Source: Lophium mytilinum
Lineage: Eukaryota; Ascomycota; Dothideomycetes; Mytilinidiales; Mytilinidiaceae
Reading direction: 5' to 3'
Length of the DNA: 64,000 nt
Assembly: GCA_010093605.1 (NCBI GenBank)
Contig: MU004199.1
Span: forward strand, 441,609-505,608
The position numbers and the translations under genes were made by a program. Positions within the stretch are counted from its first letter, which is position 1. Each line of letters opens with the position of its first letter. Under the pieces are notes generated by a model that saw only the letters and a program-made list of their open reading frames with translations, was not told the DNA's origin and did not search any database. Positions 33,183-43,665 of this stretch are shown in pieces.

Positions 33183-34888
33183 ATGGCAGTACCAAGCTGC
33201 CCTAGTTTCGCCGGAAATCCCGATCTTTACGGCCTCGGCATCAGACTTGGTGTCTATCTTCAGTGGGTCTCAACTTGGCTCAGCATCTCAATCGACCCAG
33301 ACTCCGCGCAGGAGACTCACGATGCCAACTCGATTTTCGTCTTCGCCATCATTATCGCCGTCATCCAAGCAGCACATCAAAAGAGTATCAAACCGGTCGA
33401 AGCCCACCTGATGTTGCAGATCTGTTTCGGTTTCTACTTCACAGTATTGAGTATATTAGGGATCAGGCTGCAGCTTCTTGGACCCGGAAGGCTAGAACGC
33501 CTCAACAAATCCCTCAGAAAGCTTCTATCAACGATGACGAAGAAGAACCCAAAACCTGATCCAGGTCTTGACGCTACAGCTACGGCAGATGGGCCTGCAA
33601 CTCTTCCGTTCGTAATTCCATACGTGAACATCTATGTTCGCCTCATCTGTGATAGGCTTATGCACTTCAAACCTATAGCGCCGGCGGATATTCTTCAATT
33701 ATTACGCGAAGCGGCCGAACCAATACCCACTAGAGTATCCAGAATACCGATCGGAAACCTGTCGTCTCTAAAACACCACTCTCTATCTTGGTCCGGCGTT
33801 CTATGGAGAAGCAGCATTGCAGCCCTATTAGTAGCTTCTGACCTTTGGCTGTGGTATACCGGGATACAGACTCTACCAACTGAATCAGATGGCGCAAAGT
33901 GTATCTCTTCAGTATTCATGTTCTCCCGCCAACCACTGAGACACGCTATGCTTACGTTATATCGGGTCACAGCCATAGCGGGTGCAGCGATCGTATTCCT
34001 TCTCCTACTCTACGTTTTCTTGATCTCGATCCGGTTGTTCCTCTTCTTCATTCTGTGTGTGTACCGACAGATTGTCTTCGACAGCTTTCAATTCTTACGC
34101 CCGGGCTTCCTAGATCGGCTGCAGCAAAGACATGAAAGCATACGCGCGGTTCTAGAAACGCTAGGACACCTTCGCAAGGTGATCCACACGACAGCTTTCA
34201 GCTCGTCGCTCGTGAGCGTTCGCAAATTCCTCCGGTTGGACGATTGGGTTCCATTCCTAAACGTCGATTTCTGGTGGGTGCCTTACGATCAAATCCCTCG
34301 CCTTCCAGATCTCCTCAGAGTCATGGCGTTGCTATCAACCGGCGGCGCATCTTCCGGCCTGCTAAACAAAATCACAGAATCATCACACGGATATAGGTAA
34401 GCGTTCTCGACCATCGAAGTACCAGGAACTGACTCTTCCTCTACGCAGACTTCCCTACCAATTGCTATCGATCGCTTGGCATTTCGGGTGGTGGGAGCGA
34501 CAGTTTGGTTCATTCTCTCTATTGAGCTTACAATCCAATGGAACGGGATCCAAGGAGTGCACACCCTGCAAGGCGCCGGCCAGCTCATTCCATTTATTAT
34601 TGGCGTAGCGAGCTCCGCAAGGGCTGTCCAACGTATTTGCCTCGTCTTGATCAAAAAGGTAAGTGCCTTCGACGGGGCCGATACTTGCGCTTACCTCGGA
34701 CCTAGAAATATCCGGATTGGGCTTCGGTGGAGCTTGTCGTCCGTGTTGGAGAAGATCCCATAGATATCGATTTCGAAATTGTCAAGCGCGAACCCGGGGA
34801 AGAAGAGGCTTCGAATAGCACTGGACCACCAACATCAATGATGCAGGGGGTTCCGATGCAAGACTTCTCGACTGGAAGGTGGGGCTAA
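33183..34888 (+). CDS. multi-pass membrane protein, unknown function
   Basis: Begins at ATG 33183 (ACCATGG context) with CPSFAGNPDLYGLGIRLGVYLQWVSTWLS. This opening and the later GQLIPFIIGVASS block recur in a fungal family of uncharacterised membrane proteins (from memory). Exon 1 is 33183-34396 with about five hydrophobic helices. Exon 2 (about 34449-34658) adds WFILSIELTIQWNGI and the GQLIPF helix. Exon 3 ends at 34888 after an acidic cytoplasmic-type tail. The donor AG|GTAAGC at 34397 leaves two bases, whereas the conserved exon-2 frame needs a phase-0 entry at 34449; no canonical acceptor fixes this. Either an unusual donor is used or one base has been gained or lost. Confidence 0.65.
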
Positions 34889-35716
34889 GCAAAAGACATG
34901 GATTACTGCTATAAATCAAGATACCCATGCAATGCCTCTAGGGAAATTGCACACATTTCGAGTATCCCTTGCCGGTCACTCATATCACATTCCCGCAAGC
35001 CCTACATCCTTTCCGGGGTTTAGGAACTCCTCAGGGCATCTCATGCACAAGAAACTCGCTAGAAATACTGTTGGAGTATATAACATCGCTTATTTTCCGG
35101 TCCCCCTAAAATTAGGCGGGGCGTGCTTTTTCATCCAACAAATACTTCTCGGGAAGGAGCCCTCCCAATCTAGGCCCTCCAGCTCACCACATCTCCTCCC
35201 AGACCATCGGTCGCCGTCAAGAGAAGCCATGCGGTGGCAGTATCAAGATACTTCTTCATAAGACTACGTTAGTATCTGAGCTCCGTAAGATTACAATAAT
35301 TTCATAGATTTCGACAGACCGTAGATGAACCAAGCGCTGGTACGCAATCAGAACAAGAATTACCATTACGTGAAGTATAAAAGCCTCCAATGCTTATAGT
35401 TCAACCTTCAAACCATCCCAAGGCCTGACTAGGTATCTACCAATCCTCCACTCCTCACCCCCACCACACCCAATCGGGCCAACCCTCCGGCACTTTCCAC
35501 CCCCTTCTTACTGCTGCAACACCACAATATCTCTAACGTGAACCCCACCTTCCTCCAAAACCTCTCCCAAAAGACCGCCCACTCGCACCTTAGTACCGGT
35601 TCTTAGTATCCTAGGGCCTAAATCTGGTCCGAGGATTCTTGAACATGCTCCTTACCTCGTAGGGCTAAGGCTTCTATCCTTCCACACCCTTCTCTTCTCC
35701 AACCTCCTTCTTCTCC
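34889..35716. other. gene-free stretch
   Basis: No gene recognised. Pyrimidine-rich and C-rich sequence at 35430-35570 looks like neither a coding region nor a known RNA. Confidence 0.45.
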
Positions 35717-36155
35717 TTACTCTCCCGCTTGGACCCCAACTTCCCCGCCGCCGGCGCGGACACCAGTCTCGTCGCGCAGGTCAGCGACATTCATGCCAAC
35801 CTTGCCGATGATAACACCCGCTTTCTTGTAAGACACTATGGCGCGCAAATTAAGGTATGACTCGACGTATTCTTCTTCGGTCCTGGACGTTGGATCGCCG
35901 TCCTGGCCATCACCAAGGCTGATCCGGCCTCCGCAGCCATCCTAGTAACTTCTCTTGCAGTGGCCGCTTCCTGGGAGGGGGAGGGATGGCGTTGGGCCCC
36001 GACCTCCGGCGGCTGAGTCGTTGTGGCTGTTGCACCCTTCCATGCGCGGCCACTGACTGTTCTCTAGCTGGCGCTGGCGAGGCTCGCAAGATCTGCTCGT
36101 CCGCTTTGCTTAGTTCAGACTTGTCTTCAGCATCTTGCGAGCGGGTTTTTGGCAT
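35717..36155 (-). pseudogene. KH-domain gene fragment (PBP2-like)
   Basis: From ATG 36155 one frame reads MPKTRSQDAEDKSELSKAD and stays open for 81 codons. A second frame downstream reads TEEEYVESYLNLRAIV, then AGVIIGKVGMNVADLRDETGV, a KH RNA-binding domain with its GxxG loop (GKVG), as in the first KH domain of fungal poly(A)-binding-protein-interacting KH proteins such as yeast Pbp2. It runs into unrelated Gly-rich sequence and a TAA at 35717-35719 before the KH domain is complete. No further KH domains are seen. The frame shift between the halves and the truncation indicate a duplicated relic rather than the working gene. Confidence 0.6.
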
Positions 36156-37225
36156 GGTGGCGGGCTTGGTGGTGGTGTGGTGGGTATGCGCGGGTAGTGT
36201 TGATGGCGATGGTAGGGTGCTGAGTCTGTATGGGCGTTCGCTGAAGCGTCGTCAGGGTCTATGGCGTTTGGCTGGCGTGCGGTGGAGCTTGAGTTGAAGT
36301 TGAAGGGGGTATTGAGGTTGCTGATGTGGGGGAGCGGGCGGGAGCGGATGGGAGAAGCGACTATCTGGCTGGTGGGAGAGTCTGCTGGGTGGAAGAGTTG
36401 GGTTTAGGCGCGGTGGACGTTGGAACCTGCAAGAAGGGTGTAAAGGCCAGCGCTGTGAATGTCAAGTTGCACCTTGACCGAGCTGCCACGAAATAGCGAG
36501 GTTACTCTTCGCTATGTTTTCGGTGGAGCGAGAGCCGCCTCATACCTCTTATCTATTCCCTTTCTCGCTACTCGGTACCGTTTACTACGCTCGCATGTAT
36601 TCTTTCATTAGAAAGACTGTGCAATGCCGCCCAGTGGAGGACTGGTCCACGTGGGAGTGGTACAAGTCCCCAGAGACCTCGGAAAAATAGCCCGAACACA
36701 CCTCCTATTTCATTATTAGGTAGGCTGGCTACACAAGGGACTCGAGCTGATTCTTAACGCAGGAATTGACACTTTCCTAGAGCTCTCACAATTGCGTCAT
36801 TGCTAATTGTTCTTGTGCCCTCTTCACTGGCGGTTCCTTAGCGAGAGGCCGTCCGTCGAGCCGTTGAGAATTTCGAGGAGTCCTTCTGTTATTCTAAATC
36901 TTAACCCCAGGCAGGACTTTGAAGCCGGGTGGCAACTCTTCTATATTGAAGCTTTGCGTCTACAAATACTAAATCTATTTGACCCCGCTGCGAGGCACAA
37001 AAGGGCAACACTTGTATCGCCAGATGTCCCTAATTGTAGTTCTATCTCGAAATCTTCACCAGATGCTCAACAACCACCTTCACCATGCCTCAACTTCACT
37101 ATTCGTGACGTTTCTTCTGCTTTATATATCTCTCCGTAGCTATGATCGATAACTGACCAGCTTCCTCATTCCTCAGCGTTCATAGCGAAAGATTCTTTAC
37201 TGTCCATTTACTCATTCTCTACACA
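36156..37225. other. gene-free stretch
   Basis: About 1 kb with no recognisable gene. The last 100 bp are the leader of the next gene. No repeat or RNA gene was recognised. Confidence 0.45.
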
Positions 37226-38053
37226 ATGGAAGACACCCCAGACAAGCGCGTGTTGTTGCGAGCATCCCGCGTAGTTCTTGCCTGGTTTTTGATGATTTGC
37301 CAGAAGACTATGAACGTAGACGTTGAATTTGCCGTAGTGGACAGCGGTTTTGTCCATTCCTTCGGTCGCGAAGTCCCCCCCGGCGTTCGAAGATTTGGAG
37401 TCCCCCTCGCCCTCGAACTGGACTGGAGATTGCACTTGGCGGTGATATGCGGCTGGAAATGCGACTTCGCGGTCTGCGTAATGGCTGGTGCGCTGATTTC
37501 GCTTCTCGGAGGTATGCAGTTATCCAAGACCATTGAAATCAAGCATAGCTAACGTTAGGTTTTAGGACACGTTCGGACCATCGAAGAGATCCACGTCCGC
37601 CCAAACCCACGCTGGACGCCCCGCCAATGGTCCCAATTCGGCCTGAAAGACGGCTCGATCTACACCCACACGCTATTCCGCATCGAACTGCATAACGGCG
37701 AGAAATGGGCCCTAGATCTGTCCGGTTTCCAGCACGGTTGGCGAGATGTCTTGACGCCGTGGGAGCACTTCTGTACCACCAGGATGAAGGAGGAGTGTTT
37801 CCGGCTGGCTAAGGTCGGAGACGAGCTCGCCGAGTGGACTGCCCTGGCCGCCGCATCTAAGCCGGATGCCTTCGGTGTTGAAGTAGACCGGATTGTCCGT
37901 GAGGCCCTTCGAGCTTGTTTCGGCACCGACAACGACATCGCTAGAAACCGCGTATTTGATATGGCGCACGACGATGACTTTGATGACGTATTCAAATCGT
38001 GCCTCGAGACATTCGAGGATATTTTGGACCGCGAATTGCACCGGTGGTTTTAG
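37226..38053 (+). CDS. conserved-looking hypothetical protein
   Basis: Two exons, 37226-37511 and 37566-38053, joined by a GTATGC...TTTTAG intron with a GCTAACG branch point, give 257 residues. The second exon contains IHVRPNPRWTPRQWSQFG, TLFRIELHNGEKWALDLSGFQHGWRDVLTPWEHF, then an acidic helical C-terminus. The Trp-rich central block looks like a structured domain, but I cannot name the family. There is no signal peptide and no clear membrane segment, so it is probably cytoplasmic. The 108-bp tandem array starts about 140 bp after its stop codon. Confidence 0.75.
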
Positions 38054-38189
38054 CTTCTTGATTGCGTAGAAAAGCAGTTGGGGTTGGTCAAACGGCGTTG
38101 AAACGGAGGAGTTAGGTGTTGGACGAGGTGTTGATTTGGCGATTGTAGATGACAAGGTTCCGATTTGTAGTCCCCAAGAGTTGAAGGTT

Positions 38190-38940
38190 CAATTGAAAAG
38201 TGTTGCTGTTGTTGTTTCCTCACATCTTGATGCCGTTTGACTGCCTTCAGTGACTCGTTAGCAATTGAACATGATGTTAGGTTCTCTAGAGTTCAGATCG
38301 GCTTCGGTGTTGTAACTGCTGTTTTCTCACATGTTGATGCCGTTTGGCTACCTTTAGTAGCGCATTAGTAATTGAAACATGATGTCAGATTTAATAGAGC
38401 TCAGATCGATTCAAAGGCTATTGCTGATGTTTTCATACGTCTTGACGCCGTTTGGCTGCCTTCAGTGGCTTATTAGCAATTGAAACACGATGTCAAGTTC
38501 TATGGAGCTCAAATCGGTTCAAGTGCTGTTGCTGATATTCTCTTATGTCTTGACGCTGTTTGACTGCCTTCATTAGCGTGGTAGCAATTTCGGCATGATG
38601 TTAAGTTTCAGAGAACTCAGATCGGGTCCACTGCTTTTGCTGCTGTCTTCTTACATCTCAACGCCGTTTGACTGCCTTTGGTAATGTCTTAGCAATCGAG
38701 ACAAGATGCTAAGCTTTGTAGAGTTCAGATTAGGCCAAGTGCTAATGCTGTTGTTTTCTCCCCTCTTAACACCGTTTGATTGCCCTTGGTGATGTGTAGG
38801 CATCGAGACATGAAGTCAAGTCTTGTAGAGCTCAGATCGACTTGGGTGCTGTTGCTAACATTTTCCTACATGTCGGCGCCGTTTGACCGCCTTCAGTGAT
38901 GTCTTAGAAATCTAGGCAAGATGCAAAGTTCTTGAGAGTT
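38190..38940. repeat. tandem array with strict 107-108-bp period
   Basis: Seven copies of a unit containing TGACGCCGTTTGACTGCCTTCAGTG, then AGCAATTGAnACATGATGTnAAGTT, AGAGCTCAGATCG and a GCTGTTGCTG segment. The GTTTG anchor begins at 38235, 38342, 38450, 38558, 38666, 38774 and 38881, so spacings are 107 or 108 bp throughout. The sequence of the copies has drifted, mostly by transitions, but length is almost unchanged. No frame is conserved across copies. One similar segment (GACACTGTTTGACTTCCTTCAAC) appears far away near 46525. Confidence 0.9.
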
Positions 38941-38994
38941 TGAAACAGGGAGTCGAGTTTTGAAGTCTACTCCTAAACTACTTACCAACGCTTT

Positions 38995-39420
38995 GGTTCC
39001 AGGGCATGGGTATCTCTCCACTCGGCTCCACTTTTGCTAGTGCCACACCATTGTACGGGGGACCCTAGTTAGCAGGCACTCAACTAGCCAACAGGTATTC
39101 TAGTTCCTAGGGTTTAGAATCGAGGCTCCCTTTTTATGCTTAAAATCTCAAGGTATGGGTATTTCTCTACCAGGCTCTCACTTTTGCTAGTACGACACCA
39201 CTGTACGGAGGACCCCAGCCAGCAGATAGTCCATCAGCCAAGAGGTGATCCAGTTGCCAGCGTATAGGCTTGAGGTTCATTCTTTATGCTTCGAGTGTCA
39301 AGGTGTAGGTATTAGTCTATCTTGCTCCCACTCTTGCTTGCACAACACCGCTGTACAGAGGACCCCAACCAGCAGGTGATCTAGCGGCCAAGAGGTACCT
39401 TAAACTGTACTGCATCAAGC
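38995..39420. repeat. three-copy array with about 149-bp period
   Basis: Directly after the 108-bp array. The TGGGTAT/TAGGTAT anchor starts at 39007, 39156 and 39306 (spacing 149 and 150). Each copy then has CACTTTTGCTAGTnCnACACCACTGTACGGAGGACCCCAGCCAGCAG and a GCCAAGAGGT segment. The inner CACTGT...GGA(C/G)CCC(A) motif recurs as isolated diverged copies elsewhere in the window. Confidence 0.8.
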
Positions 39421-39972
39421 TTGATGTTATCTATCTTGAAGTGTAATAGTCGCTACATCGATTTTGAGGGTTCCTTAACGTTTCAAGGTACCTCAAACGG
39501 CGGTATTACGCTAGAAAAGCAAAATACGGATTGGTCCAGCACTGGGCCGTTAGTCTAGGGAAAGAGATCTATCACTTCTTAGCTCCAGTCTTGCTCGCTC
39601 AATGCTACTGTGAGGAGGAGCCCAGCTAGTCGGTCGCCAGCCAGTCAGGAGGCAGTCGGATTTGTACTGTTCAGTTCTACGTCGCAGATAGCCACTAAGT
39701 TGGAACGTGGACAGACAAGCCGGTTGAACCTAGAGACGCGATGCGCGCAAACCAGACACCACGCGAAGTACGATTAGCTCGAATCTGGAAACCCGACCCT
39801 ACGCATCTGATCATACATGCGCTGTACGTCGCTTGAAAGGTCAGTGGCTGCTTAAATGTAATGCAGAGGCTATACGTACTTAGATGTGGCCCAGAAATTC
39901 CAGAATGCTAGAGCGTGAGGTTTCATCGAGAACCATACGTTTTTGTTATGAACTGCCGGGTTGAAAGACCCT
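39421..39972. repeat. diverged dispersed repeat and gene-free DNA
   Basis: 39470-39670 aligns by eye with 46550-46730: both contain ACCTCAAACnnCGGTA, a GCAGCACT/CCAGCACTnnGCC segment, then TGCT(C/T)G..CGCTGTG-type sequence and CAGGAGGCAGTCGG or its diverged form. No coding frame is supported in the rest. Confidence 0.5.
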
Positions 39973-40548
39973 TTATGTGATAGACCAATGAGCATTGAGC
40001 ACCGGACTATACATCTCGCAGTGGTTGCCTATAGCCCATCGGGTACGAATTAGCGGGCGCTCAGTATGATTCCATGCACCCGCTACGATGCCTAGCCTGT
40101 CCGATTGGGGAGATATGATGACCCGAGACCGTGAATAGAATTGCGCGACGTGTTGCAGTACTGATTCGATGTTTGGACTGACGAAGTGTCCCCGGTCCCC
40201 TGGATGGTAGTAATCGGGTGCCGTGGTGTTCTTGCAGGCCAAGTCAGCTCTGCCGTATCGAACGCTGAACTCGCCCCTGGACAAATTGGCATTGCCGGGC
40301 ATTTTGTCAAGAGACTCGAACAGGGCAGTTCTCAAATCTCACCCGTGGCCGTTCCAAAGCCATTCCGATGCCTCGTGTTTGGCTGGTGGTCGGCAAACAC
40401 CAACACGACAGATATCGGCGTCATCCGTTTCATCTGGAAGGAGCTCTAAGTCGACCAAGTTAGACGGATAGTAGTCATTAAGCCAAAGGTCTAAGGTGGC
40501 CCGGGAAATTATAATGCTTTTCAAAACCGTAGGTTTACAAGCTCCCAT
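39973..40548 (-). pseudogene. hypothetical gene with an in-frame TGA
   Basis: ATG 40548 opens a frame (MGACKPTVLKSIIISRATLD) that meets TGA at 40339-40341. The same frame then continues for 120 codons (LRTALFESLDKMPGN, DYYHPGDRGHFVSPN, LGIVAGAWNHTERPLI) to 39973. Composition on both sides of the stop looks protein-like. CGA to TGA would explain the stop. An alternative is a 66-nt in-frame intron (GTGAGA to GTCCAG) that removes it and would rescue the gene. Family not recognised. I lean slightly toward a disrupted gene because the skipped segment itself reads as good coding sequence. Confidence 0.5.
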
Positions 40549-41298
40549 GAAGGATTGAAGAAAGTCCAGGGGTGCTAAGCTATGTTATACGAGCCTAGCA
40601 GATTTTATATTCAGAGTACACCAAGCGGCAACATGAGATCCTCTGGTACAAGAGTGCCAGCTAGTCTACTTTAAGGCCAAACGCACGTGACTCGCCCAAC
40701 GCAGAGATTTGGAATAGGAGCAAAGAGCGTCAAGTTCCAAGTAATATAGATCAGAGGTAGAGTAAACGGTGAGCTCGCAGTGACAAATAGCAGCGTCTTA
40801 GTGCACAACTCTCAAGCACCCAGTCACGTGGACTGGAATTGGACGACATCCGGGACCAGGAATACAGCATCGCGGCGTATAACATGTCACGCTTGCCGCC
40901 TTTTCCCATCTTTTCTACCTCCACTTCCCTTCTCATCTACTATATTAGAAGGAATTCACGTACTCTCTCTCTCCGTAAACCGCCTACCATCCGTTCGATC
41001 AAAATTATACAACGCGACTTTTGATGGAACAGATGGTCTCTGGTCCATCAACTGGGGTGTCGTCAAGTTTTCAAATGCCGGGAGGCACCGATGACCTCCC
41101 ATAGGTCGTCAGCTCACGAGGCAGAATGAGGCAAACACCAGCCTTGCGCCGCCGAGGTTGTCCTTAGAATGCACGTTGTGCGGGGTATTCTCTGGGCAGG
41201 CAGACTCGGAGCGATGAAGATGATAAAGAAGGCATACCCCGACACCAGCCCCTTCACACTAAAACACCATCACACAGCTCATCTCTTTTCCATCCAGC
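40549..41298. repeat. upstream copy of a flanking direct repeat
   Basis: About 40650-40860 resembles 44540-44740 in direct orientation: TGCCAGCTAGTCTACTTTAA against TGCCAGTCTATTTCAA, then shared GCATG/CACGTG-type, AGAnATTTG, CAAGnTC, AGAGTAnA, GAGCTC and ATAGCAGC blocks. Differences are largely transitions. The remaining sequence to 41298 is the leader of the ankyrin gene. Confidence 0.5.
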
Positions 41299-43665
41299 AT
41301 GGCCGATCCGTTGTCCGCAATCGCAGGCGTTGTTGGTATCCTAGATGTGGCCGCTAGGACATCGTCGCAGGTTTGGAAGTTGATCGAGGCATGGCGCAAT
41401 GCCCCAACTCAAATACTAGATCTTTCGGAGGAGATTCACACATCGCGCCGAGTGAGCACACAGCTGCAGACGATGTGCGATGCCCTGAAGGGTGTTTCTG
41501 AATCCGACCCTTTCGTCGAGATCTTGGCGGCCCAAATCGACACCGCGAGAACGATATGCGTGAGCCTCGATGCTATCCTTCAATCAATCGGTAGCACTTC
41601 ACCTGATACCCGTCGGCGCATTCGCAAAGAAAAGTGGCTCCAAGCAAAATCAAAAGTGGCTGATCTGCAGAGTCAGCTTGCGAGAGTTCGGTCTAACGTG
41701 ATGCTGCTCCTGTGCATTCAATCAGCGTATGTCGCCCAAGTATTGCGATTGAATAATATATCGATCTAAAATGTTATCAGACTACGCGGAGTACAGCTAG
41801 AAGTACTTCTTCGAACTCAACATGACGCCGTCATGAACCTACTTCGACCGAGGTCGCCTTCGACTCTGAACGCGACAGTTGCAACATCCACAATTGCTAC
41901 TTTCGAAAATAAAGAAGAATCACTTGAATTCGATTCCGCAAGTCCAGGATTGGAATCATTCCAACCCGGAACCCGTGTGATCAGCTTAGCAACTCCGAGG
42001 CGCGTGGTTTGCAAAAGCTCATGCAAATGTACTTGCCATCTCCATCGTTCATATAATCGGTTTCATCTGGCTGGATTCAACAAACTTATCAGATCGGTAA
42101 AAGTCGCCTATTCCACTCCAACTGATAACGCCTCTACGCACGAAGCGTCATGTCTCAGAGCGACGTTCGCCTCGTTCGAGATGTCCTACTCGTTCCCATC
42201 ATGGCTTCTCAACATATCCATTCTGACAGTTGTGACCGTGTATCACGGAACTCCTACCTTCGGCCTCATTTTCCGGCGTCGAATACCATTAGACAGTGCA
42301 ACACTTGACCAGACTTTGTTCAGGCATGTTGCTAGAAGGGATTTCCTAGGAGCAAAAGCTATGCTTGCATTGCAGGGAGGGGGGGCGCAAGTACACGACG
42401 TGAACTCATGTGATGGAGCTTCCGCTCTTCACCTTGCTATGCAACAGGGCAGTGTCGCTATGGTAAAACTCCTTCTAGCTGCTGGAGCTGATCCACTTTT
42501 AGAGAACGATTACGGATGTACGCCGGTAAACAACGCAGCTAAATGGGTCTTTAATCAACACCATTTCCGAACCGTTGGCAAGGAATTCAAAAAGGTCCTG
42601 CCATGGTCCTAATATCTAGATGATCTGAATCTTCCGCATTTGCAAAAGGTCGTGCTTAAGCTGCGACCTATCGGCTTAAGCAATGAGCTAGCGAACGCAG
42701 TCTATCGCACCCAGATAAATGCTACGGATGATGCTGGACGCGGCCCTCTTCATTGGGCTGCATACCGAGGCGACGCTGATAATATTCGACTTCTTCTAGA
42801 CTCCGGCGCGGACCCTAATCAAAGAAGCGTGAACGATGACGCTACTCCTTTGATGGAAGCTTGTTGGATAGGCTCTCTTCCTTGTGTTGAAGCTCTCCTA
42901 GAAAGGGGCGCAAAGATCCATAGCGGTGACTACGCACCAATTCATCTCGCATCGGAAAACGGTAGCATTCCTGTTGTTAGGTTATTGATCTCCGCGGGCG
43001 CGGATGTAAATGATTCCTGCAACACGTGGAGCTCCGGACCGCTAGCCTACGCAGTAAAGAGAGACCAGCATGAAATTGCGGAATTTCTCCTATCACAAGG
43101 GGCAAATATTAATTGGAGGGATTGGGAGGGGGACACGGCACTCACCGAAGCCGATTCCCATGACGCAACACGCTGTATTAGCATGCTGCTTTCGAGAAAC
43201 GCGGACTACACCTTCGTCGACGAATACGTTTTCACAATCCTTCACCAGGTAGCAAGTTGCGGGAGTGTGAGAGTGGCAAACCTGCTTGCTGAAGCAGAAT
43301 TAAAAGGGCTTGATCCAAACGCGACCAATAAAAAGGGAAAAACGGCGCTTCAAGTCCTTGAATCCAGAGTTGGAGTGACGGGCGAACTTCTCGAGGCTTT
43401 CAAAAAGCTGATGGACAGTGTCTCGCGGAACAACCATACCCATCAAGAGAGCACAGAAGCATGCAACAACTATGTCGACGCTGCTGTTTCACGAAGATGT
43501 CGTCCTCTTGCTCAACTGCTCGACGACCACACCCGATCCTTTGTCTCTGCCGTACGGAAACACAAAACACCTCTTCTTGTGGTCTTCTTGTTGCTAATCT
43601 CGCATCTGGCACGAACGATGCTTGAGGGTAAATTCTGGTCGCGCGCAAGCGCGTTCTCGAAGTAG
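41299..43665 (+). pseudogene. STAND-type N-domain/ankyrin protein, in-frame stop
   Basis: Exon 1 (41299-41726) and exon 2 (41781-43665), joined by a GTATGT...ATCAG intron with correct phase. The N-terminus MADPLSAIAGVVGILDVAAR fits the fungal N-terminal domain found on STAND and ankyrin proteins. Exon 2 has a Ser/Thr-rich linker, then ankyrin repeats: GASALHLAMQQGSVAMVKLLLAAGADP, and after the break GRGPLHWAAYRGDADNIRLLLDSGADP followed by four or five more. A hydrophobic C-terminal helix (LLVVFLLLISHLA) suggests a membrane anchor. TAA at 42610-42612 interrupts the frame between the first repeat and the KVVL segment; the same frame continues cleanly on both sides for hundreds of codons. No plausible intron removes it, so a nonsense mutation is likely. 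Confidence 0.75.

Noticed and set aside
33031-33411. 126-codon frame overlapping the membrane-protein start
   Set aside because: Alternative frame of a better supported gene whose helices lie in the other frame.
38190-39420. Possible CRISPR array
   Set aside because: Whole 108-bp and 149-bp units drift together with no short constant repeat and variable spacer pattern, and the DNA is fungal.
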